Source: Tetracentron sinense
Lineage: Eukaryota > Streptophyta > Magnoliopsida > Trochodendrales > Trochodendraceae
Direction of reading: 5' to 3'
Assembly (NCBI GenBank): GCA_015143295.1
Contig: CM026554.1
Span: forward strand, 56,693,301-56,757,300
DNA: 64,000 nt
A program made the position numbers and the translations under genes. Under the pieces are notes generated by a model that saw only the letters and a program-made list of their open reading frames with translations, did not search any database and had not been told where the DNA came from. Of the stretch, positions 23,389 through 37,300 are shown one piece after another; within the stretch, counting starts at the first letter, position 1; each line of letters starts with the position of its first letter.

Positions 23389-26300
23389 TCTCAACAGACA
23401 CTCACCCTCTATTAGATGTTTTAAAAAAAAACTATTCTTCTACTTCAAGCTCCTCAAGAGCTCCTAAGGACTTTCACTGATTCCCTGAAATAAGTATACA
23501 TAGCAAGGGTGAGCACAAACTCAGCAATATGAATACGTACAACTATGAACATATATACTTTAATATTCCATTTATCTAAAAAGATATTAAACTAGAATAC
23601 AAGTCAATTTATCTTCTTCGATTGAATTACTTGGTTCACATCTATGGCCCTAGGCACACCTCACGATACGATTTTGGATCGCACACCTGTGCCTCTAGTT
23701 GACGGCCCTTGGTAACACCTCAAGGCCAATGGTGAAATCGTACGCCATTCACAGGTTAAGTGTCCTATTAGTCTAACAGTTATAAAGGTGTAGTATAATT
23801 AAAAGTGTTACATCTTCCCTGCTATGGCGTCCTATACCATACATAGCGGGGCTGATTTAACTCAAGTTGGGTAAAGTCTATGTATTTTAAGTAATTTCGC
23901 TTAAGCATGCGAGATAATTAATCATCACAAAGAATGACACAGATATAATACGATGACAAGAAATGAAATAGAATAAAAGCATGAATAATAATAAATAAGG
24001 GAAAGTACAATTTTGATAAAATGGATCTAACATGCATAGTCTCTAAGTTTCAAGAAGGGATCCTAAACATATATAGTTTCTACATTTCAGTTTGGAGAAT
24101 TATTGATAAAAATTACACCTTACGATCATTCGTAGGTACCCTGCAAATATCTCATTGACTATATTATTATAGCTATTTAATGTGTGTGGTACAGGCACGT
24201 GAAGCTTTGCAACATTTGGAGCTAGTTCCAACTCCCATACGTTGTAGAGCCAAAGCCCGTTAGCTAGAGGCAAGCAAGCTTCTCCAAACAATACTAGGAA
24301 GTATAGTATGGTGTATACCATGATAATTTTTTTTTAGCAAAACAAAAGTAATCCAACTAACTAGTCACTCTTGGATAAGCCACAATCTGGATATCACATT
24401 AATATACATCCCATCAGTTCAATAAAAAAAAATTATCTTATTAATCACAATACATTTATTAGTCATCCATAAGAGATTAATTAAAATATAGAATCATGTA
24501 GTCCATATGATATTCTGTTAGAGCTATAGAATAGGGCAGCATCGTGTACACAACCAATCCTTAGTAGATATGTGGTGACACTACCACTTCATAGACATGG
24601 CTTCATTATCTATATCTCCTTGTACAGTTGTGGTGACACCATCATGTCAGGGATATGACTTCATTATCCATCTATTTTTAAAGTACCACTTTTTATACCT
24701 TGAACAGGTAAGGTTAAAATAACTAGACACCAGATTTGCCAAGAACGAAATCAGCATAAATGGATTTATTCCAATAAAATACAAATGCTGTCCAGTTAGA
24801 TTTTGCAAGTGGTGACATCAAATTGCTCCAAAAGCAAACGAAACGCCTAATTTAACAGGGAATATACAAAAACCAACAGACCTAAGGAGTTGTATAAATT
24901 TTCACAACGATGAATTTCATAAATGAGGAGGGTATTCATTTGCCTTAACCCTAGAGCTTTAGGGTTTCGAAGATCTTAATACCATTTCTGTCAAACCCTT
25001 GATCTTTCCTTAGCGAGAGCTCTATATCCTGAGCCTTGAATCCACCTTCTTCAATCTCCAAACCCTAGTCTCCATTTTCTATCTCTTCTCTCTGGATTAG
25101 ATTTTTCTAAAGATAATGTGAGATTAGATTATCATTATCTTTTATAATACTAATCCCTTATCCTGATATAGGGTGTTTGGTCATAACTCGACATTAACCT
25201 TTTATGTTATTCCCGTTTTCTATTTATCTCCTCCAAGGTTATTAAAACCTTATTACCAAACATCACAATATAATATTACTAAATTATCCAATTAAGAAAT
25301 TATTAAAATACATCTTAGCATTTAATTACAGAGTTTTTTTTTTTTTTTTTGAGTTGCTATAGTTCCAGACAAAATTGTTCAAATGTTTGAGCTTTGGGGT
25401 CATTGATTTATAACAAAAATCTCAAGATGAATTTCAACACAATAGAAAAATCACAACAAAGAAGATAATGAAGCTTAATTACACTCGCATATTCTAGAAA
25501 ATATAACATAGGTGGTTCAATCCAAAATAGGACATGGAACCTTAGAGCAATTCTCACATGTCTTAACTCTCTCAAATAAATCCTATTTCCTTCAAATTTG
25601 TTAAGAGGAGCGACAACTCAAAAATAAGAGTTTTAGCAGTTTTCTGAAAAACGGTTTATGGGATCGCTTGAGTGAGTTGGTTACTGTCAAAACAAAACAC
25701 CAACCCAAGAACATCTCACTTGAGTCAGCTTAAAATTGCTCGAGCTAGCAACTTTGCTATTGGAATTGCACCAATTGCTTAGACATCTCAGTGTTATGAA
25801 CTTGAGACCAATTCTCTCGATCCAACCAGATTTTGCTAGAGCCAAGATTCTCTCTTGAGCCAGGCAGGGTTCGCTTGAGCCACTTTCTCAAAAATAAAGT
25901 AAAGTTATTAGTAACCTATAGGAACGAAGTTATCTAGGTCAAATCACATAAGGTATAAACTAGGTATCTAGGTCACTTACCATCACACAATTGCAAGACC
26001 GAAGCTTCAGTTATCTTCATCTTCAGTGGTGCTCCATCTTCACGGACTCTTATGAACACGGATGGACAAATTCAATGATACAACTTGATTGAGTTTTGTC
26101 AATGAGATTAACCCAATTACAATTTACAATTTTGGATTTTACAATCTCCTTCTTTGACAATTTTGTGGCAATACTTACATTGAAATACACGATAGACACA
26201 TGCTCAGTCAAGCCAATCAAAACAGTGACTCTGGTCATTACATGACTCAATAATAAGAAATTACATGACAAACTAATAATGTGAAATTTGAAACTTTATC

Positions 26301-27125
26301 ATGATACATGTAGACTTGCACAAAGGCATGCTAACAAAAACTCAATGAACCATGTATATAATAAATTTTATAAACTCATGCATCAGGGATAACTGGAATA
26401 TATTGAACTAGGGCAATCGAACACATAGTTAACTCCAAAATTATTCCAATTTTTGGCATGAACAGTCGAAGGAAGACAATATGACATGGTAAGTCATAAG
26501 AGCAATGAATAGTAACTAAAGACATAACTCACATAGAGACTCAAAAATATAATTTCATTACTGAAAAGGTGAAATAAATACATGGATACCATATAGTTAA
26601 AAAAGACATCCATTACTAAAAAGAATAGACAAATAGACGTAATACAAAAGGAAGTCAAAATCACAGTCTAGTCTGTTGCGGGGGCATCAATAAGAGCATA
26701 TTCGCAGTCTACATTAAATTACTCGAAGAAGTTATTAAAAGTCACCTTGAGAGCAAAATGATTTTTGATTTGCTCACACTAAAATCTACTTTTTCACAAC
26801 TCAAAAGTCACAATATGTATTTGGTTTGCACTAGCGAGAATCAGTTTTTATGTAAAAGTTAAAGGTTTGCATAAACTTTATGAATAGACACAAGATTAAA
26901 AGCGGATGCGAGGTAACAAAAATAATGGGCAACTTGAGATCGTTTTCGAGAAGAAGCAAACATAGGACATAAAAAATCATGGGATGTTTCATACTGTAGA
27001 AAGTTTTTCCAACTTATTTTTCTTGAATCAGTTTATTTTACTCGAGTCAAGTTACTTGGACTCAACGATACAATTATAGTGAGTCTTCAGTCAAGAAATA
27101 GTACTTGAATCAAGTTATTTGAATT
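23389..27125. other. Gene-free AT-rich DNA
   Basis: No gene recognised. The first part (23389-23960), with words such as AAGGGTGAGCACAAACTCAG and CATAGCGGGGCTGATT, looks like part of the older LTR element into which the solo LTR inserted. At 25660-25890 a word array built on GCTTGAGCCA and CTCGAG variants is present. A run of 18 T lies near 25336. The short ORFs have no visible domain. Confidence 0.4.
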
Positions 27126-27245
27126 GACGAATGAATACCCCCACCTCTTGCGTGAGTGGTAGGGGTGTGACCTTCGATGGAGGGAGGTCGGGGGATCCAA
27201 TCCCTCCAAGGGTATGAGTTGCAAGAGCTCCAATGCCTGACATCC
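27126..27245 (+). mobile_element. SINE-like repeat, copy 2
   Basis: A tRNA-like start (CTCTTGCGTGAGTGGTAGGG as a box A-like word, GGGGATCCAATCCC as a box B-like word) is followed by GAGTTGCAAGAGCTCCAATG, the same 3' block as at 7600-7690. No poly(A) tail is present. Limits are approximate. Confidence 0.45.
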
Positions 27246-27779
27246 AAAATTGTTGACATTCTAGAATCGCTTATTCTTGAAATTGGGATCATGTAGACCT
27301 ATGAGCCTAAGGTCTCACATTTGTCTTTCGCATATGCTAAAAGCTTATGAAAAATCATATGGCAAAAAATTGTACATGGACGCAAAGTTTAGAATCAGCA
27401 TCCTATCTCATGAGAGTAGGTGCAGTGCATTAGCATTTTAGCTGGCCACGCAACAGCGCGCCGTAGCTCGCTCATTTTTCTCAACATTGCATGAAGAACG
27501 AGGGATGTGGATGTCGTGTCTGTATGTACATACCGCGCAATGTAGTAATGGATGTCAAATTCAAAGGTCGTTGAGGTCTGGTGGTGGGGCGGGCTTCAAT
27601 TGAAGATTTAAAGCTAAAATAGCTGTCGCTACCGTTCTAGTATTTTCTTTCTATGATGCGCCACTGTATATCGGGTAAGATTCAATCTTGACCGTCCATT
27701 CCAGCAGAATGAGCGGGAGGGTTTCCTGATAAGAAGAAAAAACACATCCACTCCGCCATTCAAATGCCTACGTATGTTC

Positions 27780-28378
27780 ATTCGCGCCGTCGGCTCAAGT
27801 TATTGCCTTCCTTCAGAACTCCGAAGCATGCGGTCAAAAGTGGCTAGAGCTTCTGAAGGAAAGGAGAGATACATACAAACCCTAGATTTCTATTCCGGAG
27901 CTCCGTTTCAAGGTACTTTTGAAGACATGTTTGTGCCTTTTCCACAATGGAGTTCATATGAATCCCTGTTTTTCTCCAGTGATTTCATTTCCAACAGAGA
28001 TTTTTGCAGAGTTTTCGTAGTTTTTATCTTGTCTTTTGAGGAATTTCGTGAATTCGGTACTATTTTTCGCCTTAAATCTATTTCTTTGATATTCCTTTCG
28101 ATTCAGTCTTGGATGCTTAAATAGGCAGTTCAATGTGCAGGTGGCCTATCAGATCGAGCTAGAAGATAAAAATCTCCTTGCATTTGAGCTACCAGTTTGA
28201 AGCATCTGTCGAAAACACTTGTTCTGCCTGGACATCTTTGTGGATTTCTGTTAGAATAGTATAGCTTAAGCTCTCCTTGATGTGAAAAACCCTAGCGTGC
28301 CTCATTTGCTAAGGTAGCTCGCTTCACATCAGTTCCGTGGGAATTGTAACAGGAGTGTGTTTCTTTAGCTGCTTGGGC
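27780..28378 (+). promoter_or_regulatory. Probable 5' leader of the aspartate kinase gene, with a leader intron
   Basis: A good donor (CAAG|GTACTT, intron from 27913) and acceptor (TTCAATGTGCAG, intron to 28140) would remove 228 bp. This leaves a leader exon ending at 27912 and a second part, 28141-28378, that joins directly to the ATG at 28379. Introns in plant housekeeping-gene leaders are common and often raise expression. The transcription start was not located. The ORF 27774-28124 crosses the intron and has no domain, so it is not called as a gene. Confidence 0.45.
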
Positions 28379-31300
28379 ATGGCGGCTTCATTGCATTTAT
28401 GTGGAGTGAGATTTCCCTATGCTGGATTCAAAAGGAGTTTGTTGCCTTGTCAACTTCTGTCTATCTCATCACGTCACCTTGAATACGCGGTTTCTGTGGC
28501 ATCGGCCTCTGGATTATGTGGAAAAATAAAAGGTGACTGTAGAAGAAGAGTTTTGAAAATCAGTTGCGAGAGTGGAGCTGTAGACGCGCTTGAAAAGGAT
28601 CAGACCAAGAACCAAAGTCCTGATGTAAATGCGGAGCAGTTGACATGTGTCATGAAATTTGGCGGCTCGTCAGTAGCCTCGGCTGAGAGGATGAGAGAGA
28701 TTGCTGATCTTATCCTCAGCTTCGATGAAGAAAAGCCTGTAATTGTTCTCTCTGCAATGGGAAAGACAACAAACAAGCTTCTACAGGTATACATAAGATT
28801 ATTCTGTAAATTCTTTGGTACTGTTTTTTCGTATTATATTGTTCCGGGAGAAGGACACGGTGAAATTGAATATTCGTGTGTTAGCTGGAGAAAAGGCTAT
28901 CAGTTGTGGTGTTTCCAATGTATCTGAAATTGATGAGTTGAGCTTTATAAAAGAACTACATCTTAGGCAAGAACTCTCTTTCCCTTCTGTTTGATCTTAG
29001 GATCATTGTTGCATTATAGATCTATTCTCATTGTGTGGTATACTGGTATTGATTGATTCAGGACAGTAGATGAGCTTGGAGTAGACAGGTCTACTATTTC
29101 AGGTGAGGACCTTCCTGGTACTCTTGTACATAGAATCAGTTGTTCTTTGTTAAGGTAATCAACTTGGAATTGTATTTTTGCATGCTTATAAAGTTTTATC
29201 TATTATTCTATTTGATGGATAATGTCTCCTTTTTATCTCCTCCATTTAGTGCCAAATATATGTGGGATTGTGAAGTAGATGAACATGTTATCTTGTTTAG
29301 TTCTTGAGTTAAAGCTTGCCAAGTTGGCATGCCATATATCATTATCATGCACACATTGCTCAATTAATGGATTCATGAGTATGAAATGTAATATAACGAA
29401 ACAAGAGTTGTTCTTTGAAGATATTCTAGCCCTTTGCTCATGTTTTATCCACTAAACGTTCCACACACAATTTTTTATTGGAGAGTAAGAGTTCAGATTA
29501 TTTGCTGTAATATATTCAGGCAATCGCAATCAAGTTTTGTTCCACAGAACAGCTGCAAACTGGAAGCAAACAACCTCACATGTCCAATGCCACACCCTTA
29601 GTTTTCCCTCCTCAAACCTTAAACTTTACTCCTTTGGTGAGTGGTGACCTTACAAACTATCCCAATTTTATGAGCCTATTTCCGCCAGTGTTTTAAAAGG
29701 CGTGAGAGGCTTACGCCTCGAGGCGAGGCGAGGCTCAAGGAAATCGCCTTGAGGCTCAACCTTGAGGCTTAAATTTCATAAGACTAAAGTTTCAAACTAT
29801 GAGGCTTATTCAAAATTAGGGTTCTGTCCGCATAATTAAGACTTAAACATTATATTATAAGGTGTGTGCCTCATAATTTCTTTTATCAATAAAAAAAAAC
29901 GTTAATGTTTTTCTTTTTCTATTATGGTATTAGTCTAAATTAACACTTAATTTATTATTCTAACATATTTAGGCTTTTTAAAACCTTGTTGAATATATTT
30001 TACTCTAATTTTCATAGTAGACATTGCAAAAATTTGAAGCCAAAAAACATAGGTAGTTGGTGACTACCTTCTAATTGTTTGTTGAAATCCAAAATCAACC
30101 AATGATTGAACATTATCTGTTGTTCAATATCTATATGAACAAACTGGTAAATTTAAATTTTAGCCTTTTATTGCCTTTTAAATTAATTTTTTATATGACT
30201 AAATAATTTATATAGTACTACATATGCATGTGTGTACACACTACACATATATACGGATGTATTACCCATAGTTGCAGGGAAGCTATGTACAAGATGGGAA
30301 ACTCGCTTCCCAGAAAGCTCGTTTCCCATACTTGCTTTCTCGGACAAAATCGTTGCCTAGGAAGCTCGCTTCCTCGGACAGACTCGCTTCCATCACGTCC
30401 CATTCAATAGTCAAAGGGAGCTGTATGTGTGAAGTGATGGGATAGACCAAAGTCTATAGCCTAGAGTGTAGACTCTAAGCAAGTATCGTCGGTTTGGAAT
30501 CTAAGACACCTATTTTTCTACAAAAATCTCATGTAAGATAAAATCAAAAGTGTAGCTACCCATAATAATAATGAGAATAAGGAGTCTATATCTCATTTCT
30601 CGCTTCCCCTTTCCTAAGGTTCTTTTAAGCCTCGTTTTCTGTTTCTCACTTTCGCTTTGCATCTCGTTTTCGCTTATTGCTCTAATAAGTAATAATTATG
30701 GTACTACCTTTAATTAATTTTTTAATCTTTTGTAATATTCTTAATTAATTTATTTGTTAAAATGAGGTAGCGTAAGGCTTTCTTGTGAGGCATAAGCCTC
30801 ATGCCTCAAGGCTTTCACCTCACGCATCTTGAGATCCCAACGTCACAACTCACGCCCCACGCCTTAGTGTTTTAAAACATTGGTTTTCACTCATCAGCAT
30901 TTGCAACATTTATGTGCTTTGCATCCGTCATGTTGATCGTATCAGATCACCATTGATGCTATTATAATCGAATTTGAAATTTCTGATCCATATCCAATCC
31001 GATGGTTGTATAATAGGATCCTGCTCTAATTCAATTGGATTTGGCTTGGATCAATCTATTGACAAACCTACTACAACAGTAACAAAAATTTTCGATTTAC
31101 ATGACTTTTTTGTCAAACAATTAATTCAAGAAGTATTCGTGGCTTTCGGAAAAAATTACGAGTTTTTCAAAAAGCCATGAATTTCACGAATTAAACATGA
31201 ATTATCCCCAAAATTTTGAAAAAATATCTAATTTACTTAACATATTTGCATCTGATTTTTCATAATTAGTAATTTTATTTTATACTTTTTTATATATTAT

Positions 31301-34300
31301 CCGACAATTTTTCAATTTATTTTCAAATTGTCTGAATTTAGCCGATTGTTTTTGAAATTTTCTTTAGATGAATAATTGCCGAACTTCGACTTGGTGACTA
31401 TGCCTACTACTTCAATTTGGGTGGAGCACATTTTGTGCCTTGTAGTTTGAGCCACCCACCAATGACCCCAGAGTAGAATGTTTCTCTTTCGGCCAATATG
31501 TGTTTCTTCTCAATCATTGATTTCCTGCCTATTTTTGTTTTGCACCATTCATCTTCCACTCATCCAAACAGACCCATAGCAAATGCCATATGTTGTTTCT
31601 AGGATCAGAATAGGTTACCTTTCCAATTTAATGCTTTCGCAGTTAGGGTTAAAATCGTTGAACACTAGAGGTATGCTTTTTTATTTTTTTAATGTCTACC
31701 TCTAGTCTTCTAGTTATTTGTTAGTATCAGCAAATCACATCTGGTAATATCTGCATCTATGTAACAACGATACTACACTTTCTGAAAAATTGTTATGTTA
31801 GGCACAATGTCGTACTCATATGTTCAACACACACCAACACTCTTAATTAGATTAATCTCTGTTATTTATACAGCATTTTAAGCTATTATTAATATGTCGT
31901 TGATAAGAATTTTGTGCACACTTGATTTTTTTTTTTATGCACATCTGAATACATTCGTATACATACTAGCGAAATTGTTTTAAAAATTCATCTAACTAAT
32001 TTATGTAATATACTGTAGACTCGTTCAGGTTTGAACACTTTAAGGAGGTTTGCATGCAAAACTTTTCGCATTTGAGTGCCAACAAATTGATCAACTGCAT
32101 AACAGAATCACACTTTATATAAGCAAATGTACATGAAGGTTTTTGCCCAAGTCACATATTGATGAAATGTGGCATCCTTCCTAGAGCCCTCAACACTTGG
32201 GATCTGTCCTTGTTGACTTGCGCATTCAACAACATTCCCGGAGCCTTCAGTTTCTAGGATCCATCTTGTCCCTTTCCAATTTCCATTGTCTTCAACAACC
32301 ATCCTATACCCTTCTGATTCCAGTGATGCCTTCTTGATACATTCGGCACTTGGAATTCGTCTCCACCAACCCCACACATTTAGTGGCCTTCTTGGAGCCT
32401 TTGATGCCTTAAATCCATCCCCGCCACCTACATCGTCTTTAGCGGCATTACTGAATACTTTGGTGCATAGGATCAGTCTCAACGCTCAACCGACTTGATG
32501 CCTTAAGGGACCTTCCTGGAGCCTTAGACGCTTGGGATCCATTCTCACTGACTATAGCTCCTTCAATGGCCATTTTAGAGCCTTCAGTGCTTGGAATCCG
32601 TTCCCGTCGACCTCAATGCCTTCAATCGTCTTCAGGAGAGATCTATCCTATGGACTCCAGCACTTTAGTGGCTTTCCTAGAAAATTTGGCACATGGGGCC
32701 CAACCCTAGTAGTAGGGTTGTTACCTTTGATGAGGGGGCCCGACCCTTTGAAGCTCGCGTAGTAGGGTTGTTACCTTTGATGAGGGGGCCCAACCCTTTG
32801 AAGCCCGTAAAATAGAGGACTTTTTTTCCCCCTTAAAAAATAGGGCTGAGCTAAGCCTGATTTTGAAAGGCCCTCTTACTTAAAGGCACGGCCTGATAAG
32901 CACCTAGCTCTACCTGGCCTGGCTCTCCACTCTATATGCACTCTATATGTTATACCATATATAATATAATAACTCAACACAACGTCTATAAGTTATTATA
33001 ATAGCCAAAGAGGCTACTGTTGTACAAATTTCAATTCCAGCTAATTGTTCTTGGTCATGGAGGAAAATTCTCAAAGCTAGAGAGGATGCAAATGGCCTCA
33101 TCCACCGCATCATTGGTAATGGTTCGAATACGCCCCTGTGGTATCAACCTTGGCATCCTCTTGGAGTTATTCATCAAAATTTTGGAGATAGAATCAGGTA
33201 TCAATCTGGCCCCTCCTCCTTGGCCCTTGTTTCTGATATTATTTCTAATGGCGCATGGTGTCCCCCTCCCACTAGTTCAGCTACATCGACTGATCTTCTG
33301 CAATTATGAGTCACCTTGATTCCATTCCATTAGATTCCTTGGAGCAACATGATGAGATCACTTGGCTACCTAGTTTGAACGGTAGATATTCATTAAAATC
33401 TGCCTGAGAGTGTGTCTGAGTTGCCGGTCCGCAATGCTCTTGGTGGCCCTTGGTTTGGTTTAAAAACTATATCCCTCGACATAGTTTTATTTCTTGGATG
33501 ACACATTCAAATGCTTTGCAAACCCAGGATGTTCTTGTAGCCCACCATATCCTCAATAGTTGGAGCTGCACCTTTTGTTGGCAATCTCCTGAGAATAAAG
33601 ATCTCCTGTTCTTCCATTTCAGTTTACTGGGGAGATTTGGTCTGCGATTCTTAAAGTTTGCAGATACTGTAACCGCACTATTTTGGACTGGAATCAAGAA
33701 ATGGATTGGGCTCTTCAAGCTTTCACGGGAAAAGAACAAATTGCTATTGTCAAGAAAGTCGCACTGAATGCTGTCATCTATCATATATGGAAGGAGCGCA
33801 ATTTTTCGGATATTCAGCAACAACTATAACTCCCCTACAGTTATCATCAATTCCATCATTCGTGAAGTTAGAGAAATTTTTTCATTTGTTCCATTTCGAA
33901 TTGAAGATTTAGCTTAGTCTAAGGAGTTCGTTCAGTTCTAGAGAATTTAGGCGTTTCACAAAGACCAATTATGGGTGGCATGGAACCCCTCCTGTTGGGC
34001 ATTGGATCTGAAGCACAGATGGTTTGGTTCATGCTAACCGTTCAGGTTATTGTAGAGTAATCCGTGATCATCATGGAAATGCCATGGTTGCCTTCGTGGG
34101 GAGTAATGGAGAAAATGACATTCTTCATCTAGAGCTATTTGCTATTACTTGAGGGCTGGAGGTTGCAGAGGATAATAATATGACAAACCTAGTTGTTGCG
34201 TCAGACTCTTTGAGTGCGGTATCTTTGCTCCTTAGTAACAAGGACTACCCTTGGAATCTTAGGAGGTCAAAGAGATTAAAGGAAGATGTTATATTTGGAG

Positions 34301-37300
34301 TTTTGTTCTATTCAGCAATCTGTCCGTGAGACCAATCGAGTGACAGATTTCCTTTCTAAACTTTGTACTTCCATTGGGGAATTGTTATTATTGCCTTTAG
34401 ACTTTCTGGCCGCTCTCAATGTTTTTTTGTCTGAGGATAAAGCCGGTTGTAAATATCCGGTTGTAAGTTTCATTTCTTATTTTTTAATACAGTTGGTCGG
34501 TAACTCTGCTTGCCTTCCCAAAAAAAAAGTTGTAACAGACTACAACTATATGTTCTGTTATGTTTTACATTTTAAAAAAAAAATAATCTAACAAGGCTAC
34601 GATACATAAGTATCTCTTTCCAGAATTTCTGGGAAGTCGTATCGTTGCCCCCACTTTTTCTGGGGTACAATTCCCCCTTAATATAGTCGTACTACTCATT
34701 CCAAATTTCCAAGTAATAACAATCAAACAGTAAGAATGAGGGTGTACTGGTAATTTCACCAACCCCTCCCACTATAAATTAAGCCTAACCTAACCTTAAC
34801 CTACTTTTGATGCGCCTACACCAACTTCACTCTCTCATCTCATCTCATATGTGAAAGACTTACGCAAAGCCCGAATAAAGGAGGGTTGCATGTCTGGTTG
34901 GTGGTCAATGTAGAAAAAAATCGCTAAAATATAATAAGGGTAGGGCCTGGTTAGTCTAGACCCTAGCCCTTGAGGGTAGGGCTTGGGCCTGGTTAGTCTA
35001 GACCCTCACCCCGGTGAATGAGGGCCATGCCTGGTGAGAGCTAGGCCCTGCCCTGGCCTGACCTCTTTGATGGCCCTACCCACTAGGGCTGTAAACAGAG
35101 TGCATTTGAAGCATTTTTGACTATTCGAATTTGATCCAATTACGCTATCTGATTCCGATTAGATATCCAGTGGATAGGGAAAAAGAGTATTTATATTCGA
35201 TTTTGATTAAAATATTCAAATTCAGATAGCATCCAAATTATATGATTCCTTGAATAAAATTTTAAAAACAAAAGAAGCCTAAAATGGCAAAAAAACAAAT
35301 TTTATTAAAAAAATGATACATTACTATATTATCCTCATTTATATTAAAAATAGCTATTTAATATGTCTTAGGATTATATAAAAAATACATATCAATAAGG
35401 GTATTTTGGTCTTATAAACTTATATATATATATATATATATATATAGGTTGAATATTTATCGAATCGGATATATCAATATTCTAATCCGATCCGATTATG
35501 AATGGATTTGGATATAAATCTGATACTGATAATATCTTTATCTGTTGACAGCCCTAATTCCCACCAACTCTAGCGCTTCGATGTGTAGGTTTTATCCCCA
35601 TCGTTTTGGGACTTGCATGAAATTTTTGACATATGAGAGACTAAAGACTGCAGGTTTGGTGATCGAAGTTGACAGAAACGACATCCAAGGGACCAAGCAT
35701 GCTTCATCAACATCATCCCTCGGCCAGAGGTGAGCAAGAGATTAGACGTGCTCTATTAGCTTCATCGTTGGTCAGGAGCGTCGCAAGGGACCAAGCATGC
35801 TCTGTTGGGATCATCCTTGACCAGGGGAGTTGCAATACCCAACCCTTGCCAATATTAGGTGTATTATGGTTCCTCTTGTAAGGTACTCTAGCCTACCAAA
35901 GGGGCATAGAGAGAGGAATACTATTCGTATTGCCAAAATGGCGTGCCAAATAGTTTTCTATTTTGCTTGATCTTGTCTCAAGGACGAGACATCACCTACA
36001 TTGTCTGGGTTAGCTATATAAACTCCCAACGCCCGAGGGTAAGAAGATGCTTTTCGAGAGAGACACCCATTGCGAAAGTAACCGTTTTTTATTCTCGGAG
36101 CAAGCTTCCCCAACCCCTTGAGATCCTTCTCTTTCTCTCTCTCTAGCCACATCTGTGACTCTCCCTCTTCTCTCACTCCTATCTCTCCACAATAATTCTT
36201 GCACCCTATGGACTTTTTAAACCTCACACCTTTTGGACTTTGTCATACCTCTCTCGGGGTCACCTCCTCACGACTCATCGCCCTATGATTCAATCACGCG
36301 ACATTCTAAGTCATTGTCTTGGTCTTCACATCATCTCATAGCCTCTCCACTCCACACATCATGCTGATGCCATTGTAAATTCGCGATAACATGTCTAATT
36401 CTTTATCCGTATAATTCAAAAATACAGAAACATTCGCGAATTTTTTAAGCAAGGCAAATTGTTCATGATTTATTCCCAAATTGTTCACGACATTCGCGAA
36501 TAATACGTTTAAGATACAAAAATATATCTAAACTTGTAAGGGAAGTCTCTAAACTATCTTTCTTTTATTACTCGCATGCACACGTAGCTCCCTTTCTCTC
36601 GATTTCTTCTCTCCCTCAATCCCTAACCTTAAGTCCCTATCTTATTAGACAAAATGTCACTGAAAGCTGCTAGCCACCAGTCTTGAAGCACTCGTTGAGC
36701 ACCACTCAATCCCTTCATTTCTCTCGATCTCTTTCTCTCCCTAAAGTTCTAACCTTAACTATTTCACAATCGGCACTCATCACAACACCACCACCATCTA
36801 TTAGCAGTCGAGGACCAAATCTGCGACTGTATAATCTTGTCAACGCCAGCAACCACCACCTCTTAATCTCCCTTCCAAGTGTGACTCTCTTTCTCTGTGA
36901 CAACATTTCTTTTTTTTCTTCATTTTCTGCAATGTGAAGTTAAAGATTTAACATCATCTCTTAGAAATTTAATATATTTAGCCGAATTTTCAACGAATTC
37001 TTTAGTGTTGGCCCAAATTATACTCAAAATTTTTCTGTATCAGACTTTGATGTTCTGCATTTTTTTGTAGAATTTTTAAACGAATTATTGAATGACTATC
37101 CTGAATTATACTCGAATGATTCTCGTACCGATTTATTTTTTCGTATGCTGAATTACTATGGTTGATACACAACATAGTTTGGTGATTGCAACTCTATCCG
37201 CACTTGTTGAGAAGTGTCATGTTGTATTGGGAGGTCTCCCCAAGTGTGCACAACGAAAAAGAAAAAGTAGAAGTGACCTACTATCATTGGGACTTGGTGA

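Noticed and set aside
27774..28124. A 116-codon ORF before aspartate kinase
   Set aside because: It crosses a good leader intron (27913-28140), has no domain and fits 5' leader sequence better.
28337..28378. Upstream extension of the aspartate kinase start
   Set aside because: The upstream open codons begin with GTG, not ATG. The first in-frame ATG, at 28379, gives a normal transit peptide.
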